From Saprospiraceae bacterium (lineage in GTDB: Bacteria; Bacteroidota; Bacteroidia; Chitinophagales; Saprospiraceae), in the NCBI GenBank assembly GCA_028280415.1, contig JANQLV010000040.1, positions 1-64,000 of the forward strand: DNA of 64,000 bases. Reading direction: 5' to 3'. Positions 17,956 to 25,471 of this stretch are shown piece by piece. A program made the position numbers and the translations under genes. The first letter of the stretch is position 1, and each line of letters opens with the position of its first letter. Below the pieces are notes generated by a model. It had not been told where the DNA came from, did not search any database, and was given only the letters and a program-made list of their open reading frames with translations.

Positions 17956-17990
17956 AAAGGCTTTTCTTCGAAACAAGGAAAGCCTTTTGT
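17956..17990 (+). terminator. Hairpin between DUF4295 gene and ftsY
   Basis: AAAGGCTTTTC (17956-17966) pairs with GGAAAGCCTTT (17977-17987) with one G-T pair, a 10-nt loop and a short T-run. It probably terminates part of the transcripts, with read-through into ftsY or a separate promoter for it. Confidence 0.55.
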
Positions 17991-18119
17991 GCATTACAGG
18001 ATTATGAAAGATATAAAGCGAAAAAATAAAGATGCATCAAGAAGCAAAAAAATAGAGTTAACTTAGGGCGCTCTATTCATTAAATAACAGTCAGAGAAAA
18101 TAAAATATAGTATAAGGTA

Positions 18120-19094
18120 ATGGGTTTTTTTGGAAAGTTTTTTAACAAAAAGAAAGAAGAAGAATTAGATAAAGGACTGGAAAAAACGAAAACCGGTTTT
18201 TTTAGCAAAATATCCCGGGCTATTGCGGGTAAATCTACGGTTGATATCGAAGTGCTGGATGAGTTGGAAAGCATACTGATTTCCTCGGATGTCGGCTTGG
18301 ATACTACGGTCAAAATCATTGAGCGAATCGAGGCCCGGGTGGCACGCGATAAGTATATCAACACGACGGAGTTAAACGAAATTCTACGAGACGAAATTGT
18401 TCAGCTACTCAGTGAGAACGTTACGGAGGAACTAGAAGACTTTACCATCCCCGCCGATAAAAAGCCTTATGTCCTTATGTTTGTAGGGGTCAATGGTGTT
18501 GGTAAAACGACTACCATTGGCAAGCTCGCACATCAGTATAAGCAACAAGGCAAAAAAGTTGTTTTGGGAGCCGGAGATACCTTCCGGGCAGCAGCCGTTG
18601 ATCAATTAAAAATATGGGCGGATCGAGTAGGCTGTGATTTTTACAGCAAAGGTATGAACACCGACCCTGCCGCTGTTGCCTACGAAACGGTACAACATGC
18701 TATCAATCACAACTGTGACGTAGCAATCATCGATACCGCCGGAAGATTACACAATAAAAAACATCTGATGGAAGAGCTGACCAAAATAAAACGCTCAGCG
18801 AATAAAAAGCTGGAAGGTGCCCCGCATGATGTCGTACTTGTCCTAGATGCCACAACCGGCCAAAATGCAATTGAGCAAGCCAGACACTTCACCGCAGCTA
18901 CGGAAGTTTCTTCCCTGGCACTCACCAAACTGGATGGTACCGCTAAAGGAGGGGTGGCTATCGGTATCAGCGATCAATTTAAAATTCCCATCAAATATAT
19001 TGGCGTGGGCGAAGGTATTGAACAGCTCCAGGTCTTTAACAAGCGAGCTTTTGTAGATTCCCTGTTTAAGACGGATAGCCAGGTACAAGGATAG
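18120..19094 (+). CDS. ftsY: Signal recognition particle receptor FtsY
   Basis: A 324-residue SRP GTPase that docks SRP-bound ribosomes to the SecYEG translocon. The short N-terminal part (MGFFGKFFNKKKEEE) lacks the long acidic A domain of E. coli FtsY and has an amphipathic Phe/Lys-rich helix for membrane contact. The N domain and G domain are complete: P-loop GVNGVGKTTT, the insertion motif GDTFRAAAVDQL, DTAGRLHN, the base-specificity motif TKLDGTAKGG and the closing GVGEGIEQLQVF. It follows the ribosomal genes as in other Bacteroidota. The usual downstream partner rimO is not present here. Confidence 0.97.
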   Translation: MGFFGKFFNKKKEEELDKGLEKTKTGFFSKISRAIAGKSTVDIEVLDELESILISSDVGLDTTVKIIERIEARVARDKYINTTELNEILRDEIVQLLSENVTEELEDFTIPADKKPYVLMFVGVNGVGKTTTIGKLAHQYKQQGKKVVLGAGDTFRAAAVDQLKIWADRVGCDFYSKGMNTDPAAVAYETVQHAINHNCDVAIIDTAGRLHNKKHLMEELTKIKRSANKKLEGAPHDVVLVLDATTGQNAIEQARHFTAATEVSSLALTKLDGTAKGGVAIGISDQFKIPIKYIGVGEGIEQLQVFNKRAFVDSLFKTDSQVQG

Positions 19095-19503
19095 CAGGTT
19101 TTGTTAAGCCATTAGCCTTGGGCGAAGGAGTATACATCAAAATGATTTGCTCCAAATCTACTTCAATCCGGCTTGTTATATTTCGTAGTAGTAAGCATTG
19201 TATCCCTACTGAGCCTTTCAAAAGGCTGCTCTAGCCAATAAATACCCGGAGCTTCCAATCCACAGTTTTATCTGACCCGGGAAAGGCCTGTTATCTGGTT
19301 TATCCACTCAAAACCTGCTTTCCAGAACTCTCTGACCGGCTGTTTGATTAGAGATAATTGGGCCGCCTCAGGGTTTACAGACTAAAAGATCATTCATAAT
19401 GGATCAATATTTGAAAAAAAGATTTTTTAGCTTTGTTTTAAGAATCTGGCTATTGATAATAGATAAGATCCTCTAGAACTTAAAAATTATTTACCGATTG
19501 AAC
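19095..19503. other. Intergenic region without a recognised gene
   Basis: A 409-base gap, less AT-rich than most gaps here. It holds a small palindromic hairpin (AGCCTTT/AAAGGCT, about 19212-19227) and, near its end, TAGCTTTG (19428-19435), a perfect -7 element that could serve the lipoprotein gene at 19504. Only very short open frames are present. It might be a decayed gene, but no homology is visible. Confidence 0.4.
19428..19435 (+). promoter_or_regulatory. Putative -7 element (TAGCTTTG)
   Basis: It matches TAnnTTTG and lies 69 bases before the lipoprotein start. The nearest TTTG (19410-19413) is only 14 bases upstream, so the -33 part is uncertain. Confidence 0.35.
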
Positions 19504-20277
19504 ATGAAAAAAATATTGCTATTTGGAATATTAAGCATAATAATGATGATTGGAATAGCTTGTGATGATGAGGTAGCGACATCAGATCAGCAAAATAAAG
19601 AGCAGAAGATAATCCGTATAAAAGAACAGTGGGTGCATCCCCCTCCTACATTCGATACCCTTTTATATAGTTATTGGGAAGCGTATGACAGTACAGGAAA
19701 TATGATTGAACAAAAAAAGTATGCCATTGCCGGGCCTTTGGCTTATCATACGAAAATTCAATATAATCAACAGGGTGATGAGATTTTTAAAAGTGTCTAT
19801 GAAGCAAAATCAGACAGTTCCAAAACCTATACCAGCCAGATAGAATACCTGGATGACCGAAAACATAAAATCAAAGTAGACTCTCCTGAGGGTCCATACC
19901 ACAATATTTATTCATATAATCCAGATAGCTCATATATGTTTACTACCTTCAGTAAGGGGCAAAAAATAGGTGAATATCACTATAATAGCGATATGAAAAT
20001 ACTCCGGTCCTATTTAATCTGGAATAAACATGAAGAGCTCTATGAATACAATAATAAGGGCGATCTGACAATGAGAATAAGAAAGAAAGGCGATAAGGTG
20101 AGAGATACTATTGAGTACAAACTGGATTATTATAAAAGCGGCCAATTAAAAGAAACATCTACCCGGGGCAGAAAACATGTTTATACCTATAATCAAAATG
20201 GCGATATAAAAACGGAAACCTGGTATCGAAACGGAGAGCTGTATCGGGTAGTCAAATACAAATACGAATATTATTAA
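19504..20277 (+). CDS. Lipoprotein with YD/RHS-like repeats
   Basis: Start at ATG 19504, two codons inside a TTG-initiated frame, giving 257 residues. A signal peptide with lipobox GIAC places Cys near residue 20, followed by acidic residues. The mature protein is a series of Tyr-rich beta hairpins such as HTKIQYNQQGDE, EELYEYNNKGDLTMRI and KHVYTYNQNGDIKTETWYRN. This resembles YD/RHS or MORN-variant toxin-immunity-like repeats, but too few to form a shell. The function is unknown. It is 31 bases upstream of the subtilase gene and likely cotranscribed with it. Confidence 0.7.
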   Translation: MKKILLFGILSIIMMIGIACDDEVATSDQQNKEQKIIRIKEQWVHPPPTFDTLLYSYWEAYDSTGNMIEQKKYAIAGPLAYHTKIQYNQQGDEIFKSVYEAKSDSSKTYTSQIEYLDDRKHKIKVDSPEGPYHNIYSYNPDSSYMFTTFSKGQKIGEYHYNSDMKILRSYLIWNKHEELYEYNNKGDLTMRIRKKGDKVRDTIEYKLDYYKSGQLKETSTRGRKHVYTYNQNGDIKTETWYRNGELYRVVKYKYEYY

Positions 20278-20308
20278 ATAAGTCACCAACACCTTAAAAC
20301 CACTCCCT

Positions 20309-22348
20309 ATGGCAAAAACCTATATTCTACACCGTAATAATGAAGAAATAAAAATCCAAAAGGAAAGTTCCTATTTCACTGCCATTGTCAATGATGAATC
20401 ACTTATAAAGGAAGTAAATCTCAGGCCCGAAGTGAGCCAGGTAAAGCGAGTATTCAATAATGTATTTAAAATAAAAGCAGAAGGACGGGATTGTAATGCA
20501 CTCGTTGATAAATTGAGAGAACAATACGATACCCGGGTAGTTTTCCATCATGCTTACAAACCTGCCGGTGATAAATCGACACGCTATTACATTACTGATC
20601 TAGTTGTGGTCAATTTTAAAAGCCAAACGAGTAATCGCAAAATTGAATCGATTATGGCTGATTGTGGTTTGCAATACATCAAACAATACGGAGATTCCGG
20701 AAAAACTTTTCTCTTTAAAGTAACCCGGTCAGCAGGTAAAAATCCGGTCAAACTTTGTAATGATCTGAATAAGTTTGCTGAGATCAATTATGCAGAACCC
20801 AATCTTGTCAACAGATTTGACAAATCTGCCCTGCCTGCAGATAATCTTTTCAAGGAACAGTGGCACCTTAAGAGTAAAAGTGGCGTAGAGCTGGTCGCGG
20901 GTGCAGATATAGACGCTGAAGAAGCATGGAAAATTACTAAAGGTAGCAGAGATATAGTAGTCGCCGTGATTGATGATGGCTTTGACCTTACTCATCCCGA
21001 TCTCAGAGGCAAAGATAAAGTTGTACATGCCCGGGATTTTGTTGATGGGGATCGCATCCCTTTTCCAAGCGATGCACATAATGATTATCACGGTACTCCA
21101 TGCGCCGGGGTTGCGATCGGTGAAGAAAATGGCAGCGGCATCGTAGGTATTGCTCCAAAATGTGCCTTTATGCCTATTCGATTTGATTTAGCTGCCGATG
21201 ATGATTTACTTTGGGAGATTTTTGATTACGTTGGAAAAAGAGCTGATGTTATTTCCTGTAGCTGGGGTCCTGTCCCCGTTTTTGCTCCCCTGGGAACTTT
21301 GCTTCAAAGAAAGTTTTCGGAGATCGTTAACTCGGGCGGCCCAAGGGGAAAAGGTGCAGTTCTGCTCTTTGCTGCCGGTAACTTTAATGCCCCGATTAAA
21401 GATTATAACAATCGAAGCTTTGAATGGCGGCATCCGTCGCAAGGCATCAAAAAACACTCTAGAGCTATTTTAAATGGTAATTGTGCGCATCAGGATGTGA
21501 TGGCAATTGCCGCTTCTACCAGTCAAAATAAAAAATCTGCTTATAGTAACTGGGGAAAAGAGATTAGCGTTGCCGCTCCCAGTTCCAACTGGCATCCACT
21601 TGACCCTTTCAAAAAGATGCCGGGACGTGGGATTTGGACTACGGATAATGAAAATTTCGGGCTCGGATTTACGGGTAATAGTCGATATACTGGCATTTTT
21701 GGCGGTACTTCCAGCGCTACGCCACTGGTAGCGGGTGTTGCGGCTTTGATACTATCTATCAATAAAACGTTTAGTGCCAAGGAAGTCAGAACCATCATTG
21801 AGTCCAGTACCGATAAAATCACCGATGAGAGTACAGATATAATTCTAGGACATAAAAAAGGGCATTATTCCGGACGAGGTAAGACAAGTCATTCCGAGTG
21901 GTTCGGCCACGGAAAGGTCAATGCAGCGAAAGCAGTGGCTTTGGCGAAGTCAATGAAAGAAGCGACTGAAGCTACTACTTCTGAAACTCCTAAGCCTAGT
22001 CCTAAGAAGCCAAAAGCTATCAGTACCGGAATTCTAATCAGTGCCGCGCTCATTAATCCGAAAGGCAAAGAAGCAGGAAGTGAAAATATTTCTCTATTAA
22101 ATCAAAGCAGCGAAGCTGTACAACTGGATGGCTGGTACATTTCCAATAAAAAGAATAAAAAACAAATGCTGGATGGATGGTCTATTGCCGCAAATGCTTT
22201 TCTGACCATTAAGATGATTCCCGCCAAGATCAGACTAAGCAACTCAGGAGGTACTATTACTTTGTATAATTATGATGATAAAAAAGTACACGAGGTGACT
22301 TATAGCAAAAAAGACGCTTCGAAAAATGGCTGGACTACTGTTTTTTAG
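20309..22348 (+). CDS. Leaderless subtilase (S8) with lamin-tail-like C-terminus
   Basis: A 679-residue serine protease without signal peptide, transmembrane helix or T9SS domain. It has an N-terminal region of about 200 residues with two similar strand-rich halves, perhaps a propeptide. The subtilisin domain has a full catalytic set: Asp222 (VAVIDDGFDLTHPDL), His261 (YHGTPCAG), oxyanion Asn358 (FAAGN) and Ser468 (GTSSATP). A Lys/Pro/Thr linker (about 550-575) leads to a beta-sandwich resembling the lamin tail domain (ISLLNQSSEAVQLDGWYISN). The His box lacks the second His (HGTPCAG). The absence of an export signal suggests a cytoplasmic role or non-classical release. Confidence 0.85.
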   Translation: MAKTYILHRNNEEIKIQKESSYFTAIVNDESLIKEVNLRPEVSQVKRVFNNVFKIKAEGRDCNALVDKLREQYDTRVVFHHAYKPAGDKSTRYYITDLVVVNFKSQTSNRKIESIMADCGLQYIKQYGDSGKTFLFKVTRSAGKNPVKLCNDLNKFAEINYAEPNLVNRFDKSALPADNLFKEQWHLKSKSGVELVAGADIDAEEAWKITKGSRDIVVAVIDDGFDLTHPDLRGKDKVVHARDFVDGDRIPFPSDAHNDYHGTPCAGVAIGEENGSGIVGIAPKCAFMPIRFDLAADDDLLWEIFDYVGKRADVISCSWGPVPVFAPLGTLLQRKFSEIVNSGGPRGKGAVLLFAAGNFNAPIKDYNNRSFEWRHPSQGIKKHSRAILNGNCAHQDVMAIAASTSQNKKSAYSNWGKEISVAAPSSNWHPLDPFKKMPGRGIWTTDNENFGLGFTGNSRYTGIFGGTSSATPLVAGVAALILSINKTFSAKEVRTIIESSTDKITDESTDIILGHKKGHYSGRGKTSHSEWFGHGKVNAAKAVALAKSMKEATEATTSETPKPSPKKPKAISTGILISAALINPKGKEAGSENISLLNQSSEAVQLDGWYISNKKNKKQMLDGWSIAANAFLTIKMIPAKIRLSNSGGTITLYNYDDKKVHEVTYSKKDASKNGWTTVF

Positions 22349-22356
22349 AAAAAAGT

Positions 22357-22433
22357 AAAAGTATCAAGTATCAAGCCCAAGTTCAAGAATCTGTTATAGA
22401 TACTTACACCTGGTACTTGTACTTGATACTTTT
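22357..22433. terminator. Bidirectional terminator-like inverted repeat
   Basis: AAAAGTATCAAGTA (22357-22370) is perfectly complementary to TACTTGATACTTTT (22420-22433) and is flanked by A-rich and T-rich ends. It lies between convergent genes (subtilase and acidic lipoprotein) and could terminate both. The AAGTATCAAG unit is repeated within each arm. Confidence 0.6.
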
Positions 22434-22489
22434 TACCAATTAAACAATCACTTCCATAGTGATCTCTCGTAGCTAGTTTCCAACAAAAA

Positions 22490-23467
22490 TTAAGGCAGGC
22501 AATCCTCGATTAATTCCCAGGCTTCTTCCTCGTCATTAATCGTCAGCGTTTCGCCAGTCTCTAATTCGATCACAGAAAGCGGATATACAAAATCTTCCAG
22601 ATAATCATTCTCTTCCAGCAAATCGAAAAGTTCATCATCAGAATTGGCACTAAGTACTTCTCCATCATCATCCATTACTGAAACAGGATAAACATAATTA
22701 TAACAAGCCTCTACTTCCGGAGCATCTAAATCGGTACTTACCAAGGTAAAAATATATACAATACCTTCCTCATCAAATTCTTCTTCTTCTTCACATTCAT
22801 CCAGTAAATCTTCCAGGTCTTCTTCCGACTCAACGAGATGCACTTCACCATCCTCATCAATTAATTCGATAGGATAGACAAAATCCTCGGGTGGATTATT
22901 CGAAAAGATAATATCATCCAATTCTGATTCATCCTGAACCGTCACATGTGAACCATCTTCAAGAACAAAGGTGAAAGGATATACAATATCATAACAATCT
23001 ATATATCCTAATGCCAGGCTATCACATTCGTCATGGCCCTCTCCTTCTTCTCCCCATTCTTCAAAAAGACAGCCAATGATATAATTAGCCAGTTCCACTT
23101 CATCATTTGCCACTGCTGTCTCTCCCGTTTCGGGGTCAACCAGGTTTATCGGATATTCCCAATCCACCGGATAAGGCTCTGAATCAAAAATGTTTTCAAG
23201 ATCGTCTTCGTTTTGGGCAGTAGCCGTACTGCCATCTTCTAAAATAAAAGTCAGGGGAAAATCTATCTCATAACAAACTGTGCTATCGGTGACTGTGCTG
23301 GAAGTAGTAGCGGAGGAAACCATTCCGCTAAAACTATTAAAGGTAGTTGGGGTTTCGGTATTGGGTTGATCAATAAGCTCATCCATATCTTTGTCTTTCT
23401 TACAGGAAGATAAAACAAAAGTGAATGCAACTAAAAACATTAAAAATCTCATAATTTTAATATTCAT
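22490..23467 (-). CDS. Highly acidic lipoprotein built of three repeats
   Basis: A 325-residue lipoprotein with lipobox LSSC (about residue 22) and a short Lys/Asp linker. The rest is three modules of about 80 residues, each starting with a Cys-Tyr pair (VCYEI, DCYDI, ACYNY) and holding two similar halves with the pattern YP, then a hydrophobic strand, DG or ETGE, and an acidic helix (ESEEDLEDLLDECEEEEE). The strong negative charge suggests metal (Ca2+ or Fe) or cation binding, which is inference. I do not recognise a named family. It is divergent from the ECF sigma/FecR/TonB-receptor cluster and separated from it by a palindrome-containing gap. Confidence 0.75.
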   Translation of the reverse strand: MNIKIMRFLMFLVAFTFVLSSCKKDKDMDELIDQPNTETPTTFNSFSGMVSSATTSSTVTDSTVCYEIDFPLTFILEDGSTATAQNEDDLENIFDSEPYPVDWEYPINLVDPETGETAVANDEVELANYIIGCLFEEWGEEGEGHDECDSLALGYIDCYDIVYPFTFVLEDGSHVTVQDESELDDIIFSNNPPEDFVYPIELIDEDGEVHLVESEEDLEDLLDECEEEEEFDEEGIVYIFTLVSTDLDAPEVEACYNYVYPVSVMDDDGEVLSANSDDELFDLLEENDYLEDFVYPLSVIELETGETLTINDEEEAWELIEDCLP

Positions 23468-23683
23468 TACTCTTTTTTTTGCTCCTAATATCCAGTTTAA
23501 TTTATGGGCCCCTCGGATATTTAAGAGTGTGGATTAATAAAAATATCTTGATTTTTTACACGTACATCTACCAGACAAACAAAGTCTTCGTACCCCCCAA
23601 AAGAATTTTTATTTTTTTAGAATATTGAAAAAATCATCTCCTTGCACCTCAAGTTTTATTTTTAATACGTTAGGCTTTTATCT

Positions 23684-23699
23684 ATAACTGATCAGTTAT
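23684..23699. promoter_or_regulatory. 16-bp perfect palindrome in the divergent intergenic region
   Basis: ATAACTGATCAGTTAT is self-complementary and lies 62 bases upstream of the ECF sigma gene and about 217 bases from the divergent lipoprotein start. It has the form of a dimeric repressor or activator operator. The regulator is unknown. Confidence 0.45.
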
Positions 23700-23713
23700 T
23701 TACAAAATGAAAA

Positions 23714-23745
23714 ATTCACAATGAATCACTATTTTTGATTCACAA
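23714..23745 (+). promoter_or_regulatory. Promoter and repeat cluster upstream of the ECF sigma gene
   Basis: TATTTTTG (23730-23737) matches the -7 element. It is overlapped by direct repeats ATTCACAA at 23714-23721 and 23738-23745 (24 bases apart) and by the inverted pair TGAATCA/TGATTCA (23722-23728, 23736-23742). The arrangement suggests regulated initiation just before the sigma gene. Confidence 0.45.
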
Positions 23746-23761
23746 CTAAAAATAGGACCCA

Positions 23762-24355
23762 ATGAAGCAGCTCACGGAGCAGGAAGTCACACAGTTACTC
23801 CAACAAATAGAGAAAGGAGATGAAAGCGCTTTCCGAATGCTTTTTGATACCTACTATAAGTATCTGACAGTGATTGCTTATCGTTATCTGAACGATGGGG
23901 AAAAAGCTCGTGACCTGGCACAGGACGTTTTTCTGGATATTTGGAATCGCAGGGCAGAATTACAAATCAACTACGAAATCAAGGCCTATTTAAGAAGAGC
24001 CGTGATCAACAAATCACTGAATTATCTAAAACGCGAAAAGCGTATTGATTTCTCAGAAAATGAAAAGTTACCCGATAGTCCTATTGCTCCGCAGGCTGCC
24101 CTGGAGGTGGAAGCAGCAGATTTAAAAAGGATCATTCAACAATGTATCGACCAGCTTCCCGCAAGATGCCGGATTATCTTTTGTATGAGTCGCTTCGAGG
24201 AAAAATCGCATAAAGAAATCGCCAGTCATTTGGGTATTTCAACCAAGACTATTGAAAATCAAATTACCCGAGCCTTGAAAAGTATTCGAAAAACACTCGC
24301 TTCATATAAGCTTTCCATGATTTTGCTTTTTTTACAAAACCTGTTTTTCCTTTAG
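23762..24355 (+). CDS. ECF sigma factor, FecI-like
   Basis: A 197-residue sigma-70 family factor of the extracytoplasmic-function type. Region 2 is at about 25-95 (AYRYLNDGEKARDLAQDVFLD, then YLRRAVINKSLNYLKR). Region 4 is at about 120-175, with the helix-turn-helix EKSHKEIASHLGISTKTIENQ. The gap between the regions is short, as in ECF factors. In Bacteroidota such factors are paired with a FecR anti-sigma and a TonB-dependent receptor, as here, so it should direct transcription of this cluster after a surface signal. A hydrophobic C-terminal tail (SMILLFLQNLFFL) is unusual and may tether it to the membrane. Confidence 0.95.
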   Translation: MKQLTEQEVTQLLQQIEKGDESAFRMLFDTYYKYLTVIAYRYLNDGEKARDLAQDVFLDIWNRRAELQINYEIKAYLRRAVINKSLNYLKREKRIDFSENEKLPDSPIAPQAALEVEAADLKRIIQQCIDQLPARCRIIFCMSRFEEKSHKEIASHLGISTKTIENQITRALKSIRKTLASYKLSMILLFLQNLFFL

Positions 24356-24417
24356 GGGAATCGCTCGTATTGATTGTCTGATAAGAAAGACATATTACTC
24401 AATATTATCGCTAAAAT

Positions 24418-25422
24418 ATGGATCAAGACTACTACATAAATTTAATTTACAAACAACTCAAAGGAATTATCTCCGATGAAGAGGCAATTGAACTGCAAGG
24501 CTGGCAACAATCCTCAGCAGAAAACCAGGCCCTCAAAAACGAGATATACGAAGCCTGGGAGAACAGTGAACATTACGAACTCCCTTTCGAGTTAAACCTG
24601 GATGAGGATTATGCTCAGCTACAAAGCAAAATCAGGCAAAATGATCACGCTCAAAAGGTTAAAAAACTACCAACAGAAAGGAGAAATAATCATTGGTGGC
24701 GGATAGCTGCAGCTTTGGCCATAATCTTGCTTGCAGGATTTTTGTTGCGTAATTTTTTAAACCAGGAAGAAAAATGGCTGGAACAAACTGCAGAAAAAGA
24801 AATTCTGGAAATCAATTTGCAAGATGGAACTAAAGTTTTTCTAAATACCGGAAGTAGCCTCTCCTACCCTGAAACTTTTTCCTCGAAGGAGCGATTGGTC
24901 AAATTGAAGGGAGAAGCTTTTTTCGAGGTGGTAAAAGACCAAAGCAAACCTTTCCGGGTAAACTCTCCGGAGCTTGAAGTACAAGTTTTGGGAACATCAT
25001 TTAATGTACGGGATGAACTACAAAATGGTCAGGCTTCCGTTAGTGTTGAAGAGGGTAAAGTAAAAGTTAGCAGCATATTTGCAAAGCAAACATTAATGCT
25101 AGTTGCACAGGAATCCGCTATTTTAGAGAATAATACATTGGAAAAGAAGCAGGATACTAATCTCAACACATTAGCCTGGAAAAGAAAAAGCCTGAGTTTT
25201 TCCAATACCAGACTCGAAGATGTGATCGAAGATATTGCCCGACAATATGGATTAAAAATAAGCTTGGACAATCCTTTTACGGATGATTGTCCTTTTAGCG
25301 GCAGATTTAGTACGGATCTGCCAATAGAGAATATTTTCAAAATTCTGAATGACATCCACGATATCGAAGTGCAAAAAATAAATGAGCAGGAGTATTTGCT
25401 GATTGGCGGAAGATGTAAATAA
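24418..25422 (+). CDS. FecR-type anti-sigma factor
   Basis: A 334-residue single-pass inner-membrane protein. The cytoplasmic N-terminus (1-95) holds the sigma-binding region, a transmembrane helix is at about 99-115 (WWRIAAALAIILLAGFLL), and the periplasmic FecR domain follows (LQDGTKVFLNTGSSLSYPE, VKLKGEAFFEV, PFRV, VQVLGTSFNV). It ends in a DUF4974 domain (LSFSNTRLEDVIEDIARQYG), which is STN-like and typical of Bacteroidota FecR proteins. It relays the state of the outer-membrane receptor to the ECF sigma factor. The gene begins 62 bases after the sigma gene, and the receptor gene starts 49 bases after its stop. Confidence 0.95.
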   Translation: MDQDYYINLIYKQLKGIISDEEAIELQGWQQSSAENQALKNEIYEAWENSEHYELPFELNLDEDYAQLQSKIRQNDHAQKVKKLPTERRNNHWWRIAAALAIILLAGFLLRNFLNQEEKWLEQTAEKEILEINLQDGTKVFLNTGSSLSYPETFSSKERLVKLKGEAFFEVVKDQSKPFRVNSPELEVQVLGTSFNVRDELQNGQASVSVEEGKVKVSSIFAKQTLMLVAQESAILENNTLEKKQDTNLNTLAWKRKSLSFSNTRLEDVIEDIARQYGLKISLDNPFTDDCPFSGRFSTDLPIENIFKILNDIHDIEVQKINEQEYLLIGGRCK

Positions 25423-25471
25423 ATTATTCGGGCATTCAAAAATCGAGGCTCGAAAAACATGTGATCTCTCT

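Noticed and set aside
25403-25471. Earlier start of the TonB receptor overlapping fecR
   Set aside because: It would put a polar 23-residue extension before a perfect signal peptide. ATG 25472 is preferred.
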